Source of the DNA: RYN-230 sp963814645
GTDB taxonomy: Bacteria; Actinomycetota; Actinomycetes; Streptosporangiales; Streptosporangiaceae
DNA length: 64,000 nt
Assembly: GCA_963814645.1 (NCBI GenBank)
Contig: CAWFDX010000004.1
Location: 2,170,001 to 2,234,000, forward strand
Direction: 5' to 3'
The notes under the pieces are model-generated. The model was not told where the DNA came from. It searched no databases and saw only the letters and a program-made list of their open reading frames with translations. The stretch's first letter is position 1, and each line of letters begins with the position of its first letter. Below, piece by piece: positions 1 to 7,687 of this stretch. A program made the position numbers and the translations under genes.

Positions 1-641
1 CTCAGCGGCCAGGTCGGGATCAGCTCCCGGTCGAAGCTGGCATTGGTGACGTGGGCGAACGCGACGTACCAGGCGGTAACGCCACAGGTGATGCCCACGT
101 AGCCACCGATGGGGAGTAGTGAGGACGTGGCCACGCCAAGTTCTGCGAGGGTCAGCAGCAGGTAGGTGGCGGTCAGCGTGATGAAGACGCACAGGACGGC
201 CAGATTGGTGCGGAGTGCGGCGATCGTCATGTAAGCGGTGAAGATCAGCCAGCCCAGCAGGTACAGGCCCACCGCATTCCCGGCGACCGAGGGGGCCAGG
301 TGCGGGACGATGAAGTAGACCAGGAAGAAGTAGGATAGCCAGAAGCCGCCGCCGTAGGAGCAGAACGCCACCGCTACGAACGTCTCACCCCGGCGGAACG
401 CCCACAGGCCGGCCAGCAGTTGCACCAGACCGCCGTAGAAGATGGCCAGCCCCAGCACCATGGGTGTGGCCGCGGTGCCGCCGAAGAAGCCGGCGTTGAC
501 GCAGGACAGGATGAAGGTGGTCATGGCAAAGCCGGCGATCCCGACGGGGACCGGATCAGCGATGCCGGGCACCCGGGCAGGCGTTTGGCCACCCGCCGCC
601 GCCCCGGTTCTGAGATTCTCCGAAACGCTGCCTGAAGACAT
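1..641 (-). CDS. satP: SatP/YaaH (GPR1/FUN34) acetate transporter, 3' end outside window
   Basis: Reading the minus strand from the ATG at 641 gives 213 residues with no stop before the window edge. After a ~28-residue polar N-terminus comes the family hallmark ADPVPVGIAGFAMTT, followed by about six hydrophobic helices, including FFGGTAATPMVLGLAIFYGG and VGLYLLGWLIFTAYM. The family imports acetate or succinate with protons across the inner membrane. Family members are about 190-220 residues, so little is missing. A strong ribosome site (GGAAGGAG) lies just upstream of 641 and fixes the start. The gene is last in a leftward group behind a MarR regulator; a MarR-type operator (677-691) and a second palindrome (697-713) sit in its leader, so repression by that MarR protein is likely. 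Confidence 0.88.
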   Translation of the reverse strand, partial: MSSGSVSENLRTGAAAGGQTPARVPGIADPVPVGIAGFAMTTFILSCVNAGFFGGTAATPMVLGLAIFYGGLVQLLAGLWAFRRGETFVAVAFCSYGGGFWLSYFFLVYFIVPHLAPSVAGNAVGLYLLGWLIFTAYMTIAALRTNLAVLCVFITLTATYLLLTLAELGVATSSLLPIGGYVGITCGVTAWYVAFAHVTNASFDRELIPTWPL

Positions 642-676
642 CAGACGCTCCTTCCGCGAAACCCCAGGCCAATCTG

Positions 677-691
677 TATCGTACCACGATA
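677..691. promoter_or_regulatory. MarR-type operator upstream of satP
   Basis: Perfect inverted repeat TATCGT-N3-ACGATA, 36 bp before the satP start. The same half-sites with the same 3-bp spacing form the core of the longer palindrome at 1666-1690. The MarR gene lies between the two sites, so this is most simply its second operator (inference). Confidence 0.7.
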
Positions 692-696
692 TGAAA

Positions 697-713
697 TTGG
701 ATCATAGATCCAA
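697..713. promoter_or_regulatory. Second palindrome in the satP leader
   Basis: TTGGATC-N3-GATCCAA, a perfect 7-bp inverted repeat with ATA spacer, 6 bp from the MarR-type site. Its half-site differs from the MarR one, so a different protein may bind. It could also be a weak hairpin after the MarR stop codon. Confidence 0.4.
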
Positions 714-736
714 CGCGCCACGATAGATAAAGCTTC

Positions 737-1177
737 TTACCAGCCGGTGTGCCGATGGCCGTTGGTGAGCTCGTCCAGCACGGCGGCAAGCTTGTACAGC
801 TCGGCCAGATGGGCCTCGGTGAGCTGGGTCACCAGGCGGTCGCCCTTGCCGGTCAGGGTCACCCGCACGACCCTGGCGTCGTCCGGGTCAGTGCGGCGGC
901 GGACTAGGCCGGCCGCCTCGGCCCGGTCCACCAGCTCCACCACGCTGTGATGGCGCAGCATCAGGTAATCAGCCAGCTCGACAACGGCAGGCGGGAGGTC
1001 ACTGGGGTGCCCCTTGATGGCCACCAGGAGCTGGTGCTGGGCATGCGTCAGACCTTCCGTGCGCGCCTGCCGCTCACTCCAGTGCTGGAAGCGGCGCAAG
1101 CTCACCCGGAAAGCCAGTAGATGCTCGAAGTCTTGACGGGTGGGCCGGGACACGCTTTCCCGCGCCGGCTCCGGCAT
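737..1177 (-). CDS. MarR-family transcriptional regulator
   Basis: 146 residues. The winged helix-turn-helix spans roughly residues 45-120: helices around HQLLVAIKGHPSD, recognition region VELADYLMLRHHSVVELVDR, then the wing RRRTDPDDARVVRVTLTGKG. This is the usual MarR layout for a dimeric, ligand-released repressor. The open frame extends upstream to 1831, but residues before MPEPARES are an antisense shadow of the preceding genes. The ATG at 1177 follows AGGGGGGCA and gives the normal family length. It lies between a small DUF3040-like membrane protein and satP, all leftward, with matching palindromes before the first gene and before satP. Autoregulation plus control of acetate uptake is the likely role (inference). 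Confidence 0.88.
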   Translation of the reverse strand: MPEPARESVSRPTRQDFEHLLAFRVSLRRFQHWSERQARTEGLTHAQHQLLVAIKGHPSDLPPAVVELADYLMLRHHSVVELVDRAEAAGLVRRRTDPDDARVVRVTLTGKGDRLVTQLTEAHLAELYKLAAVLDELTNGHRHTGW

Positions 1178-1212
1178 TAACTGCCCCCCTGTTCGCGGCA
1201 CGACGCATTCCG

Positions 1213-1623
1213 CTATCGCACGCCGATGCTTTGCCCGGCTGGCATGATCAGGCCGGCTCCGCGCGCGAACGCCTGGCCTGTGCACAGTGCCGGCCACGGA
1301 CCCGTACATCCACCCCGGCCGGCACTGTGGTTTAGCATAAGCGCGATCGCGATCAGGCTGATCGCCACGGTCAGCCACAGCAGCAGGAAGGTTCGCTGCC
1401 GCCCAAAGCGCCGCCGCAGCACACGTCGGCCCCAGCGAAACCTCCGGCCGATGCGTTCCGCCGCCTGCCGCCCGGCCGGCCGGATCCGCTCCCGGGCCGG
1501 CATCTCCTCGCCCGATGCCAGCCGGGTAAACGTGGCCAGCAGCGCGGCCAGTTCCGGCGCTGCGCCGGACAGCCTGCCTTCGATGGAGTCCAGTGCCTGC
1601 TGCTCCTGTGCGCTGAGGCTCAT
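1213..1623 (-). CDS. DUF3040-like small membrane protein
   Basis: 136 residues beginning MSLSAQEQQALDSIEGRLS, the typical opening of actinobacterial DUF3040 proteins (soluble amphipathic N-terminus). A basic stretch (RRFRWGRRVLRRRFGRQR) precedes one clear membrane segment, TFLLLWLTVAISLIAIALML. The start at 1623 has GGAGGT seven bases upstream; a longer start at 1665 has no such site. It is the first gene of the leftward MarR/satP group, and the 25-bp operator at 1666-1690 lies 43 bp upstream. Function unknown; the regulatory context suggests co-expression with the transporter. Confidence 0.7.
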   Translation of the reverse strand: MSLSAQEQQALDSIEGRLSGAAPELAALLATFTRLASGEEMPARERIRPAGRQAAERIGRRFRWGRRVLRRRFGRQRTFLLLWLTVAISLIAIALMLNHSAGRGGCTGPWPALCTGQAFARGAGLIMPAGQSIGVR

Positions 1624-1665
1624 CGCCGCCACCTCCATCGTTATGCCCAGGGAAACCGCGGACAC

Positions 1666-1690
1666 AACTATATCGTAGTACGATATAGTT
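1666..1690. promoter_or_regulatory. 25-bp MarR operator of the DUF3040-marR-satP group
   Basis: AACTATATCGT-N3-ACGATATAGTT is a perfect 11-bp inverted repeat, AT-rich in a GC-rich background and just upstream of the first gene. -10-like AT-rich hexamers fall inside it, so occupancy would block the promoter. Its core repeats the site at 677-691. Confidence 0.8.
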
Positions 1691-1772
1691 GACCAGTCGG
1701 GCGGTAAGCGTCACACCCTGAATTACCAGGTGCCCGGCACCCCAGCGGACTGCCGTATTGCCGGAGCGGCCC

Positions 1773-2555
1773 TTAGACCGCCGAACCCCGAAACGCCACG
1801 AGATCGCCACGCTGCTGGCTGAGGTAGGCATCGCGGGTGTCAGCCAGGTCGATGGTGTGCCGCAGGATCTCGGTGCCGCCGCTGGCCGCCTCGGCCAGCG
1901 GCTGGCCGCGCGGCGACACGATCATGCTGGGGCAGTGCTGGCTCTCGCCCGCTACGTTCGCGGCCAGCACGAACCGCTGCGTCTCGGCCGCCCGGCTGAT
2001 CAGGTGGGCCCGCCACACCCCGGGCGGCTCGGCCGGGTTGACCGCGTAGGTGAGATAGATCAGCACCTGGGCGCCCTGCCGGGCCAGGCAGGCCCACTGC
2101 TCCGGGAACCGGATCTCCCGGCACAGCTGGACCCCGGCCCGCAGCACGCCGGTGGGCAGCCGGACCGCCGCCGTCGGCAAGGCCGCGCCCGCGGCCAGCC
2201 GGCCGCGCTCGTGCATGGCCAGGTTGACCTTGCGGTAAACCCAGGGCTCGGCGTCCGGCGGGAAGTAACAGGCCGCGTTCCACCAGCGGCCGTGCTCGGC
2301 CAACAGCGTCCCGCAGAAGACGTGCACCCCGGAGCGCTGGGCCGCCCGCGCCACCTCATCCCGGGCCGCGGCCAGCCCGGCTGGATCGAGCCCGTCCAGG
2401 CCGGAGAGCTGATCGTCGTACCCGGACAGCGCGCACTCCGGCAGCACCAGCACGGTACCGGGGCCGACCGCGCCGATCGCGTCCAGGATCGTGCCGACGT
2501 TGCGCCGGACCGACCAGCACACCGGAACCTGAGCCACCGCCACCGGTACCCGCAT
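1773..2555 (-). CDS. Nitrilase-superfamily carbon-nitrogen hydrolase
   Basis: 260 residues covering one complete CN-hydrolase domain. The catalytic triad is intact: Glu40 in VLVLPECALSG, Lys109 in VYRKVNL and Cys145 in GVQLCREIRFPEQW. Such enzymes cleave amides, nitriles or carbamoyl groups in the cytosol; the substrate cannot be told. A GATACT -10-like box ends six bases before the ATG at 2555, so a leaderless transcript is possible. It is divergent from the VOC gene at 2606. Compare the second nitrilase homologue at 19132-20211, which lacks the cysteine. Confidence 0.85.
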   Translation of the reverse strand: MRVPVAVAQVPVCWSVRRNVGTILDAIGAVGPGTVLVLPECALSGYDDQLSGLDGLDPAGLAAARDEVARAAQRSGVHVFCGTLLAEHGRWWNAACYFPPDAEPWVYRKVNLAMHERGRLAAGAALPTAAVRLPTGVLRAGVQLCREIRFPEQWACLARQGAQVLIYLTYAVNPAEPPGVWRAHLISRAAETQRFVLAANVAGESQHCPSMIVSPRGQPLAEAASGGTEILRHTIDLADTRDAYLSQQRGDLVAFRGSAV

Positions 2556-2605
2556 GACGCCAGTATCCCGGCGATAGGTTGAGAGGTGTGACGGAGGAAA
2601 TCAGA

Positions 2606-3025
2606 GTGGAAAGCTCAGTAGTGGAAAGCACAGTGCCGCCGGTCACCATCACCGGCCTGGACCATCTCGTGCTGACCGTGGCCGGCCTGGACCAGACGAT
2701 CGCGTTCTACCAGCAGGTGCTGGGCATGCAGCCGGTCACGTTCGGCCAGGGCCGCCGCGCGCTGGCGTTCGGCCGCAGCAAGATCAACCTGCATCAGGCC
2801 GGCCACGAGTTCACCCCGCATGCCGCCCGCCCCGCCCCCGGCACCGCCGACCTGTGCCTGGTCACCAGCACATCGCTGGACGACGTGGTGGTCCACCTGG
2901 CCGCCACCGGGGTCACGATCGAGGAGGGCCCGGTGCTCCGGACTGGCGCACGGGGCCCGATGACTAGCGTCTACATCCGCGACCCGGACCAGAACCTGAT
3001 CGAGATCGCCAGCTACCCGCGCTAG
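2606..3025 (+). CDS. VOC (glyoxalase/dioxygenase-fold) family protein
   Basis: 139 residues from a GTG at 2606, preceded by GGAGGAAA; an ATG at 2579 is in frame but poorly placed. It has one VOC unit pair: LDHLVLTVAGLDQTIAFYQQVLG at the N-terminus and VYIRDPDQNLIEIASY at the C-terminus. The His of GLDH and the Glu of LIEI are the usual metal ligands. This subgroup includes small metal-dependent isomerases, lyases and resistance proteins; no substrate can be assigned. Its stop overlaps the stop of a possible antisense-strand peptide gene at 3022-3120. Confidence 0.82.
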   Translation: MESSVVESTVPPVTITGLDHLVLTVAGLDQTIAFYQQVLGMQPVTFGQGRRALAFGRSKINLHQAGHEFTPHAARPAPGTADLCLVTSTSLDDVVVHLAATGVTIEEGPVLRTGARGPMTSVYIRDPDQNLIEIASYPR

Positions 3026-3120
3026 CGCAGCTTTCGGATCAGCCGGATCAGGGCCTTGTACACCTCCACGGCCTCACGCAGGCCGAGGATCCGGAGCAGC
3101 CAGCGGAACAGCGATCGCAT
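3022..3120 (-). CDS. Possible small cationic amphipathic peptide (32 aa)
   Basis: Minus-strand ATG at 3120 to TAG at 3022, encoding 32 residues that begin MRSLFRWLLRILGLRE and end in ALIRLIRKLR. It is rich in Leu/Ile and Arg/Lys and would form an amphipathic helix. About 28 of 31 sense codons end in G or C, as in real genes here. It fills a gap otherwise without a gene and meets the VOC gene tail to tail with a 3-base overlap. The upstream GGCGG is a weak ribosome site. No homologue is recognised; a chance frame cannot be excluded. Confidence 0.4.
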   Translation of the reverse strand: MRSLFRWLLRILGLREAVEVYKALIRLIRKLR

Positions 3121-3213
3121 ACCGCCTATGGTGGCCCCGCGCGGGCCGGGCGCGCCATGGACCCTGCACCCGTATCTGGTGGGGAGCTAGCCCTACCGTA
3201 GGGTGACGATCAC

Positions 3214-4093
3214 ATGGCAGCCAGGACGGCGTGGCTAACCGGGTGGACGGGCGAGCAGCTACGGCATGCCGCCACCATCCTGCGCCAGGGCGGCAACCCG
3301 GTCGCCCGGGTCTACGAGAGCATCGGCGCCGACTTCTTCCTGGCCATCTCCCCCGGCTGGCTCAACCTCGGCCTGTGGCAGGGCCCGGGCACCGAAGACG
3401 AGGCCGAGACGGCCTGCCGCCGCCTGGTGCAGACGGTGGCCGAGCCATTGCCCACCGGCGGCGTGATCCTGGACGCCGGGAACGGGCTCGGCACCCAGGA
3501 CCCGGTGATCGCCGGGCAGGTCCGGCCGGCCCGGCTGCTGGCGGTGAACATCACCGAGTGGCAGCTGGCCGCGGGCCGGGACCGGCTGCGCGAGGCGGCC
3601 GCCGCCCCGGTGGCCGGTGACGCCGCCCGGCTCCCGGTGGCGAGCGGGTCGGTGGACGGGATCATCAGCGTGGAGGCGACGTTCCACTTCCGGTCCCGGG
3701 CTGAGTTCTTCGCCGAGTGCGTCCGGGTGCTCCGCCCGGGTGGCGTGCTGACCACCTCGGACATCGCGGTGCAGCGCTGGCCGCTTACCCCCGCCGAGGT
3801 GCTGGCCGGCCTGACCCAGCTGCGGCTGTGGGGCATGCGGGCCAGCGCGGTCATGACGGCCGCGCAGATCGCCGCCGCAGCCCGGGCGGCGGGGCTGGTG
3901 GACGTCCAGGTCAGGCTGTGCGGTGCGGAAGTGATCGCCCCGGCCGTCCGCCTCACCAACGCCCGGCTGGCCGGCCAGAACCAGTGCGCCGGCCGGCCAG
4001 CACACTGCCGCCCAGCTGCTGCTCCGCCAGGTGGACCTGCTCTACCGCCGCCACATCATCGACTACCTGCTCCTGCGCGCCACCCGCCCCTGA
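3214..4093 (+). CDS. SAM-dependent methyltransferase (UbiE-like), C-terminus frameshifted
   Basis: Class I methyltransferase. After an N-terminal segment with YESIGADFFLAISPGWLNLG comes motif I, VILDAGNGLGTQ, then NITEWQLAAGRDRL and the post-II region VDGIISVEATFHF. The family O-, C- or N-methylates small molecules. The open frame as read runs to 4347 with a junk tail after LTNARLAGQNQ. One frame over, from about 3995, the sequence continues as a sensible C-terminus (QLLLRQVDLLYRRHIIDYLL) ending at TGA 4091-4093. One surplus base in the GCCGGCCGGCC run at 3985-4000 explains this. It may be a sequencing error or a real truncation; the catalytic domain is intact either way. Confidence 0.75.
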
Positions 4094-4507
4094 CCCGGAA
4101 CCGCATGAATGTTCCGCTCATGCGCACCTGCCCCAACACCGCTGACTTAACGGTGCGGAGAGACCAACCTTCGTTGTTGATGTTGAGTTTGATGTCGTTC
4201 CAGCAGCACCTACGTCAACATCAACAACCAGTCCAGCTCCTGGCCGCTCTCGCTGGCCACATCAGCCATCACAGACTTCACCAGCCACACCCGCCGGGCC
4301 GGCCATGCCGCACCGCACGATGGGCGCGACCTGGGGGCCGTCCGTAAGTCAGCGGCGTTGGCACCTGCCCGCATGAATGTTGCACCCATGCGGTCATGTA
4401 CGGGGCGACAGCGAAGGCACTGGGCCCGGACCCGGCGCGCGCTGAGGCGCAGGGGGCGGGTGTGACTAGCGGGGCAATTGTGGTCAGCGGGCGTGGACGG
4501 CGGGCGG
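4094..4507. repeat. Gene-free repeat island between converging genes
   Basis: No supported gene. Three nested repeats: (a) direct copies of CCGCATGAATGTT at 4101 and 4369, each also a 7-bp inverted repeat with CATGCG; (b) CCAACACCGCTGACTTA at 4133-4149, inverted as TAAGTCAGCGGCGTTGG at 4345-4361 (16 of 17 pair); (c) a perfect 14-bp inverted repeat GTTGTTGATGTTGA (4173-4186) / TCAACATCAACAAC (4215-4228). Base composition around 4170-4230 is much more AT-rich than the neighbours. A MITE-like remnant or a complex bidirectional terminator are both possible; no transposase is visible. Confidence 0.55.
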
Positions 4508-5323
4508 TCAGCCTGGGTGGATGTGCTCTATTACGTGGCGCATGTCCTCGTCGGCGGCGCCCTCGCGGGCGGCGGCGCGGAGCCAGTCGCGGGCGGCGGC
4601 GAGCTGCGGGAGGTCGGCCGCCTCGGTGGCCAGGCCGACATCCTTGGCGGCTAGCGCGACGGCGAAGTCGCTGCCCGTGCTCCGGATCCGGGCCACCGCA
4701 CCGGCCAGCGGGCCGGCGGCCAGACCGTCCAGCGCGGCGTCGCGCGGCACGCCGAACGCATCGGCCACCGCGAGCAACTCGCCGACCAGGGTGACCCCGG
4801 CTATCGCACCACTGATCAGCACGATCTTGCGGGCCGCGCCGGAACCGGCCGGGCCGCAGCGGACCACCCGGCCGAAGATGGACAGGATCTTGTCCGCCTG
4901 GTCCACGTCCCCGCCGGCCAGCACGATCAGGTCCCCACTGGCCGCCGGGCCGACGCTGCCCATCACCGGCGCGTCGACGAACCCGACGCCCGCGGGCAGC
5001 TGCGACCGGGCGGCCAGTGCCGCGACAGGCCCCACGGTGGACATCTCGACCAGGCACGAGCCCGGCCGGATGCCTGCTACCACCCCGTCCGGCCCGCCCA
5101 GCACACCGGCCAGCGCGGCCGGATCGGCCAGCATCGTGATCACGATCTCCGCCGCGGCCGCAGCCTCGGCAGGACTAGCGGCGGCCCGGGCGCCGTCAGC
5201 GACCAGCGGCTGCGTCCGCGCGGCCGTCCGGTTCCACACGGTCAGCTCGTGGCCGGCGGCCAGCACGCGGCCGGCCATCAGGCCGCCCATCCGGCCCAGG
5301 CCGAGGAAGGCCACCGAGGTCAT
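4508..5323 (-). CDS. 3-hydroxyisobutyrate/6-phosphogluconate dehydrogenase-family NAD(P) oxidoreductase
   Basis: 271 residues. The N-terminal Rossmann motif is FLGLGRMGGLMAGRVL, followed by the substrate-binding stretch VDAPVMGSVGPAASGDLIVLAGG and the conserved lysine region GSGAARKIVLISGA, where the usual KLxNN is altered. Family members (3-hydroxyisobutyrate dehydrogenase, tartronate semialdehyde reductase, succinic semialdehyde reductase) interconvert beta-hydroxyacids and semialdehydes. GGAG sits five bases before the ATG at 5323. It is downstream of the IclR regulator in the leftward arm of the catabolic locus and probably reduces or oxidises an intermediate there (inference). Start 5548 of the longer frame is an IclR shadow. 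Confidence 0.82.
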   Translation of the reverse strand: MTSVAFLGLGRMGGLMAGRVLAAGHELTVWNRTAARTQPLVADGARAAASPAEAAAAAEIVITMLADPAALAGVLGGPDGVVAGIRPGSCLVEMSTVGPVAALAARSQLPAGVGFVDAPVMGSVGPAASGDLIVLAGGDVDQADKILSIFGRVVRCGPAGSGAARKIVLISGAIAGVTLVGELLAVADAFGVPRDAALDGLAAGPLAGAVARIRSTGSDFAVALAAKDVGLATEAADLPQLAAARDWLRAAAREGAADEDMRHVIEHIHPG

Positions 5324-6119
5324 GACTGCTCCAATCGGGTATGTCGCGGGGGGCACCGAGACGCGCGCTGATCTGCCCGGCGGCCCGGCGCACCGCGGCC
5401 GCGATGGCGGGGACGCTGGCCTCGTCGATCCGGGAGTCCGGACCGGACACGCTGATGCTGGCCACCACCGCCCCGGTCCGGTCGAACACCGGCGCAGCCA
5501 CGCAGCACAGGTGCGGCTCCAGTTCCTCCTGGTCCATCGCGTAGCCACGCTGCCGCACCTCGGCTAGCTGCGAACGCAGCACATCCGGGTCGGTGATGGT
5601 CCGGTCCGTCCTGGGCTCCAGCGGGTGGCCCGGGTAGCGCGCCGCGAAGTCGGCCGGGCTCAGCCCGGCCAGCAGCGCCTTGCCAATCGAGCTGCAGTGC
5701 GCGGGCGACCGCTTGCCGACCCAGGAATGCATCCGGACCGTCTGCCAGCCGTCGACCACCTCGACGGTCACCGCGTCGGTGCCCTCCAGCACGCCCAGGT
5801 GCCCGGTCTCGCCCAGCTCCCGGACCAGCTCCCGCAGGTAGGGCAGCGTGGTCCGGCGCACATCGCCCTCGGCCGCGGCCAGCTCGCCCAGCGCGGCCAG
5901 CCGGCCGGACAGCCGGTACCGGCCCGGTTCCCCGGCCGGTTCCAGGTACCCGGCCACGGCCAGGGTGGCCGCCAGCCGGGATGTCGTGGAGCGGTGCAGC
6001 CCGAGTTGCTGCGCCATCTCCCCGATGCCGATTTCGGGCCGGTCGCGCTCGAACATGTCCAGGATCTCCAGGCCATGCAGCAGCGAGCCGATCAGCCCCC
6101 TCCCCGCCTCCACCGTCAT
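5196..6119 (-). CDS. IclR-family transcriptional regulator of the catabolic locus
   Basis: 307 residues as read. The N-terminal winged HTH (about 10-70) contains IGEMAQQLGLHRSTTSRLAA. The effector-binding IclR domain (about 75-260) has SSIGKALLAGL and RQRGYAMDQEEL. Members are usually about 250-270 residues, so the last ~45, which read through the start of the dehydrogenase gene, look wrong. A six-G run at 5348-5353 explains it: one more base would end this gene at a TGA overlapping the next ATG (ATGA at 5320-5323), the usual arrangement here. It lies inside the locus it probably controls; the palindromic site at 10007-10029 is a candidate target. Confidence 0.88.
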   Translation of the reverse strand: MTVEAGRGLIGSLLHGLEILDMFERDRPEIGIGEMAQQLGLHRSTTSRLAATLAVAGYLEPAGEPGRYRLSGRLAALGELAAAEGDVRRTTLPYLRELVRELGETGHLGVLEGTDAVTVEVVDGWQTVRMHSWVGKRSPAHCSSIGKALLAGLSPADFAARYPGHPLEPRTDRTITDPDVLRSQLAEVRQRGYAMDQEELEPHLCCVAAPVFDRTGAVVASISVSGPDSRIDEASVPAIAAAVRRAAGQISARLGAPRDIPDWSSHDLGGLPRPGPDGRPDGRPRAGRRPRADRVEPDGRADAAAGR

Positions 6120-6124
6120 GCACG

Positions 6125-7687
6125 TCAGCGTACGTTCCTTCCGGCCTGCCGCCCCGCGCGGTATCCCATCGTCATGCCGGCGGCCAGCGTGGCGCCCGGC
6201 CCGGGGTACCCGTCCGCGGTCCAGAACGCGGCCACGTTGCCCGCCGCGTACAGCCCGGGAATCGGGCTGCCGTCGGCCCGCAGCACCTGCCCGTCGGTGT
6301 CGGTGACCGGCCCGCCCTTGGTCCCGATCGTGCCGGCCAGCACCTCCACCGCGTAGAACGGCGGCTGGTCGAGCGGGCCCAGGCTGGGATTCGGGGTCAC
6401 CGAAGGGTCGCCGCAGAACCGCTGGTAGGCGCCCTCACCGCGGCCGAACTCGGGGTCCGCCCCGCCAGCACAGCCGGCGTTCCACCGGCGCACGGTCTCG
6501 GCCAGCGCCACCGTGCTGGCGCCGATCCGCGCGGCCAGCTCGGCCAGCGTCCGGCCGTGGCCGACCCAGTCCGGCACCGGGCCGTCGCCGGGCACCCCGG
6601 GCATCGGGTAGCGGGCCCGGTAGCCCTCGTCGAAGAGCAGGTGCACCGGCCCGTCCTGCCGATGCAGCGCCTTGCCGATCTCGTTGTAGGGCAGCGCCTC
6701 GTTGACGAACCGGCGGCCCGCGGCATTGACCATGATCTGCCGGGGCAGCCCGCGCTCCCGGATCAGCGACCGGTAGAACTGCTGGCCGAGCAGCGTCTCG
6801 CCCGGGATGGCCAGCATCGGCATCCACCAGCCCTCGGCCAGGTTGTCCAGGCCCGCCCCCGCGTCGGCGGCGATGCGCAGCCCGTCGCCGGTGTTGGTCG
6901 GCGGCGCGCCGCTGGCCCGCTGCGCCGCGGGCTGGTAGATCACCCGCAGCTCCTGGTCCCAGTCGAAGCCGCCGGTGGCCAGGATGACCGCGCCCACCCG
7001 GACCAGGCTCACCTGCCCGTCGTGGGCCAGCTCGGCCACACCGTCGCGGATCCCGGTCAGCCGGGTGCCGGTGCGTACCTGCACACCGGCCCGCACCACG
7101 CCGTCCAGCAGCCCGGCGACCAGCGCCATGCCGTTGGCCCGGACCCCGGTCCGGTCCCGCTCGTGCAGCAGGCCCCAGTCGAACCCGTCCGGGTAGCGCC
7201 ATCTGTCCCATTCCGCGAACGACATCGGCAGGTAACCCGGCGGCCGCAGGATGTCCGCGGTCAGCGGGGTGAGCTGGCGGGTGTCGATCGGCATCATGTC
7301 CAGCGCCCGGCCGCCGTCGGTCGCGCCGGCCCGGCCGGGGTCGTAGTCCGGGTACCCGGGGCACGCGGCGAACCGGTGCGCCGAGTGCTGCTCGACGAAC
7401 CGCAGCATGTCCGGCCCGTTCTGCAGCACCGCCGCGGTCATCTCCGGGTACCGCCCGCTGTACAGGCCGGCCAGGTATTTCGCCCCCGCGGCCAGGCTGT
7501 CCCCGTGCTGCAGGTGATTGCCCGGCACCCACACCCGCCCGCCGGACAGCGCCGAGGTCCCGCCCGGCTGCTCTCCTCTTTCCACCAGCAGAACGCCACT
7601 GCCCGCGACTGCCGCCGCCAGCGCCGCGGTGAGCCCGGCCGCGCCGGACCCGGCCACCAGCACGTTGACGGCTTGCGGCAGGCTCAT
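6125..7687 (-). CDS. FAD-dependent oxidoreductase, 3-ketosteroid dehydrogenase/fumarate reductase-like
   Basis: 520 residues. The N-terminal dinucleotide-binding motif is VLVAGSGAAGLTAALAAAVAG with the FAD-binding Glu in VERGEQPGGTSALSGG. The C-terminal FAD region GLYAAGNVAAFWTADGYPGPGATLAAG closely resembles KstD-type enzymes, in which a Tyr-Pro-Gly loop precedes the isoalloxazine site. Members insert a double bond alpha,beta to a carbonyl or carboxylate. The start at 7687 overlaps the stop of the isomerase gene as ATGA; the longer frame to 8479 is a shadow. It is the fourth gene of the leftward arm, so it probably dehydrogenates a pathway acid. Substrate unknown. Confidence 0.85.
   Translation of the reverse strand: MSLPQAVNVLVAGSGAAGLTAALAAAVAGSGVLLVERGEQPGGTSALSGGRVWVPGNHLQHGDSLAAGAKYLAGLYSGRYPEMTAAVLQNGPDMLRFVEQHSAHRFAACPGYPDYDPGRAGATDGGRALDMMPIDTRQLTPLTADILRPPGYLPMSFAEWDRWRYPDGFDWGLLHERDRTGVRANGMALVAGLLDGVVRAGVQVRTGTRLTGIRDGVAELAHDGQVSLVRVGAVILATGGFDWDQELRVIYQPAAQRASGAPPTNTGDGLRIAADAGAGLDNLAEGWWMPMLAIPGETLLGQQFYRSLIRERGLPRQIMVNAAGRRFVNEALPYNEIGKALHRQDGPVHLLFDEGYRARYPMPGVPGDGPVPDWVGHGRTLAELAARIGASTVALAETVRRWNAGCAGGADPEFGRGEGAYQRFCGDPSVTPNPSLGPLDQPPFYAVEVLAGTIGTKGGPVTDTDGQVLRADGSPIPGLYAAGNVAAFWTADGYPGPGATLAAGMTMGYRAGRQAGRNVR

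Noticed and set aside
4094..4507. Insertion sequence with transposase
   Set aside because: Inverted repeats are present but no frame encodes a transposase; kept only as a repeat island.
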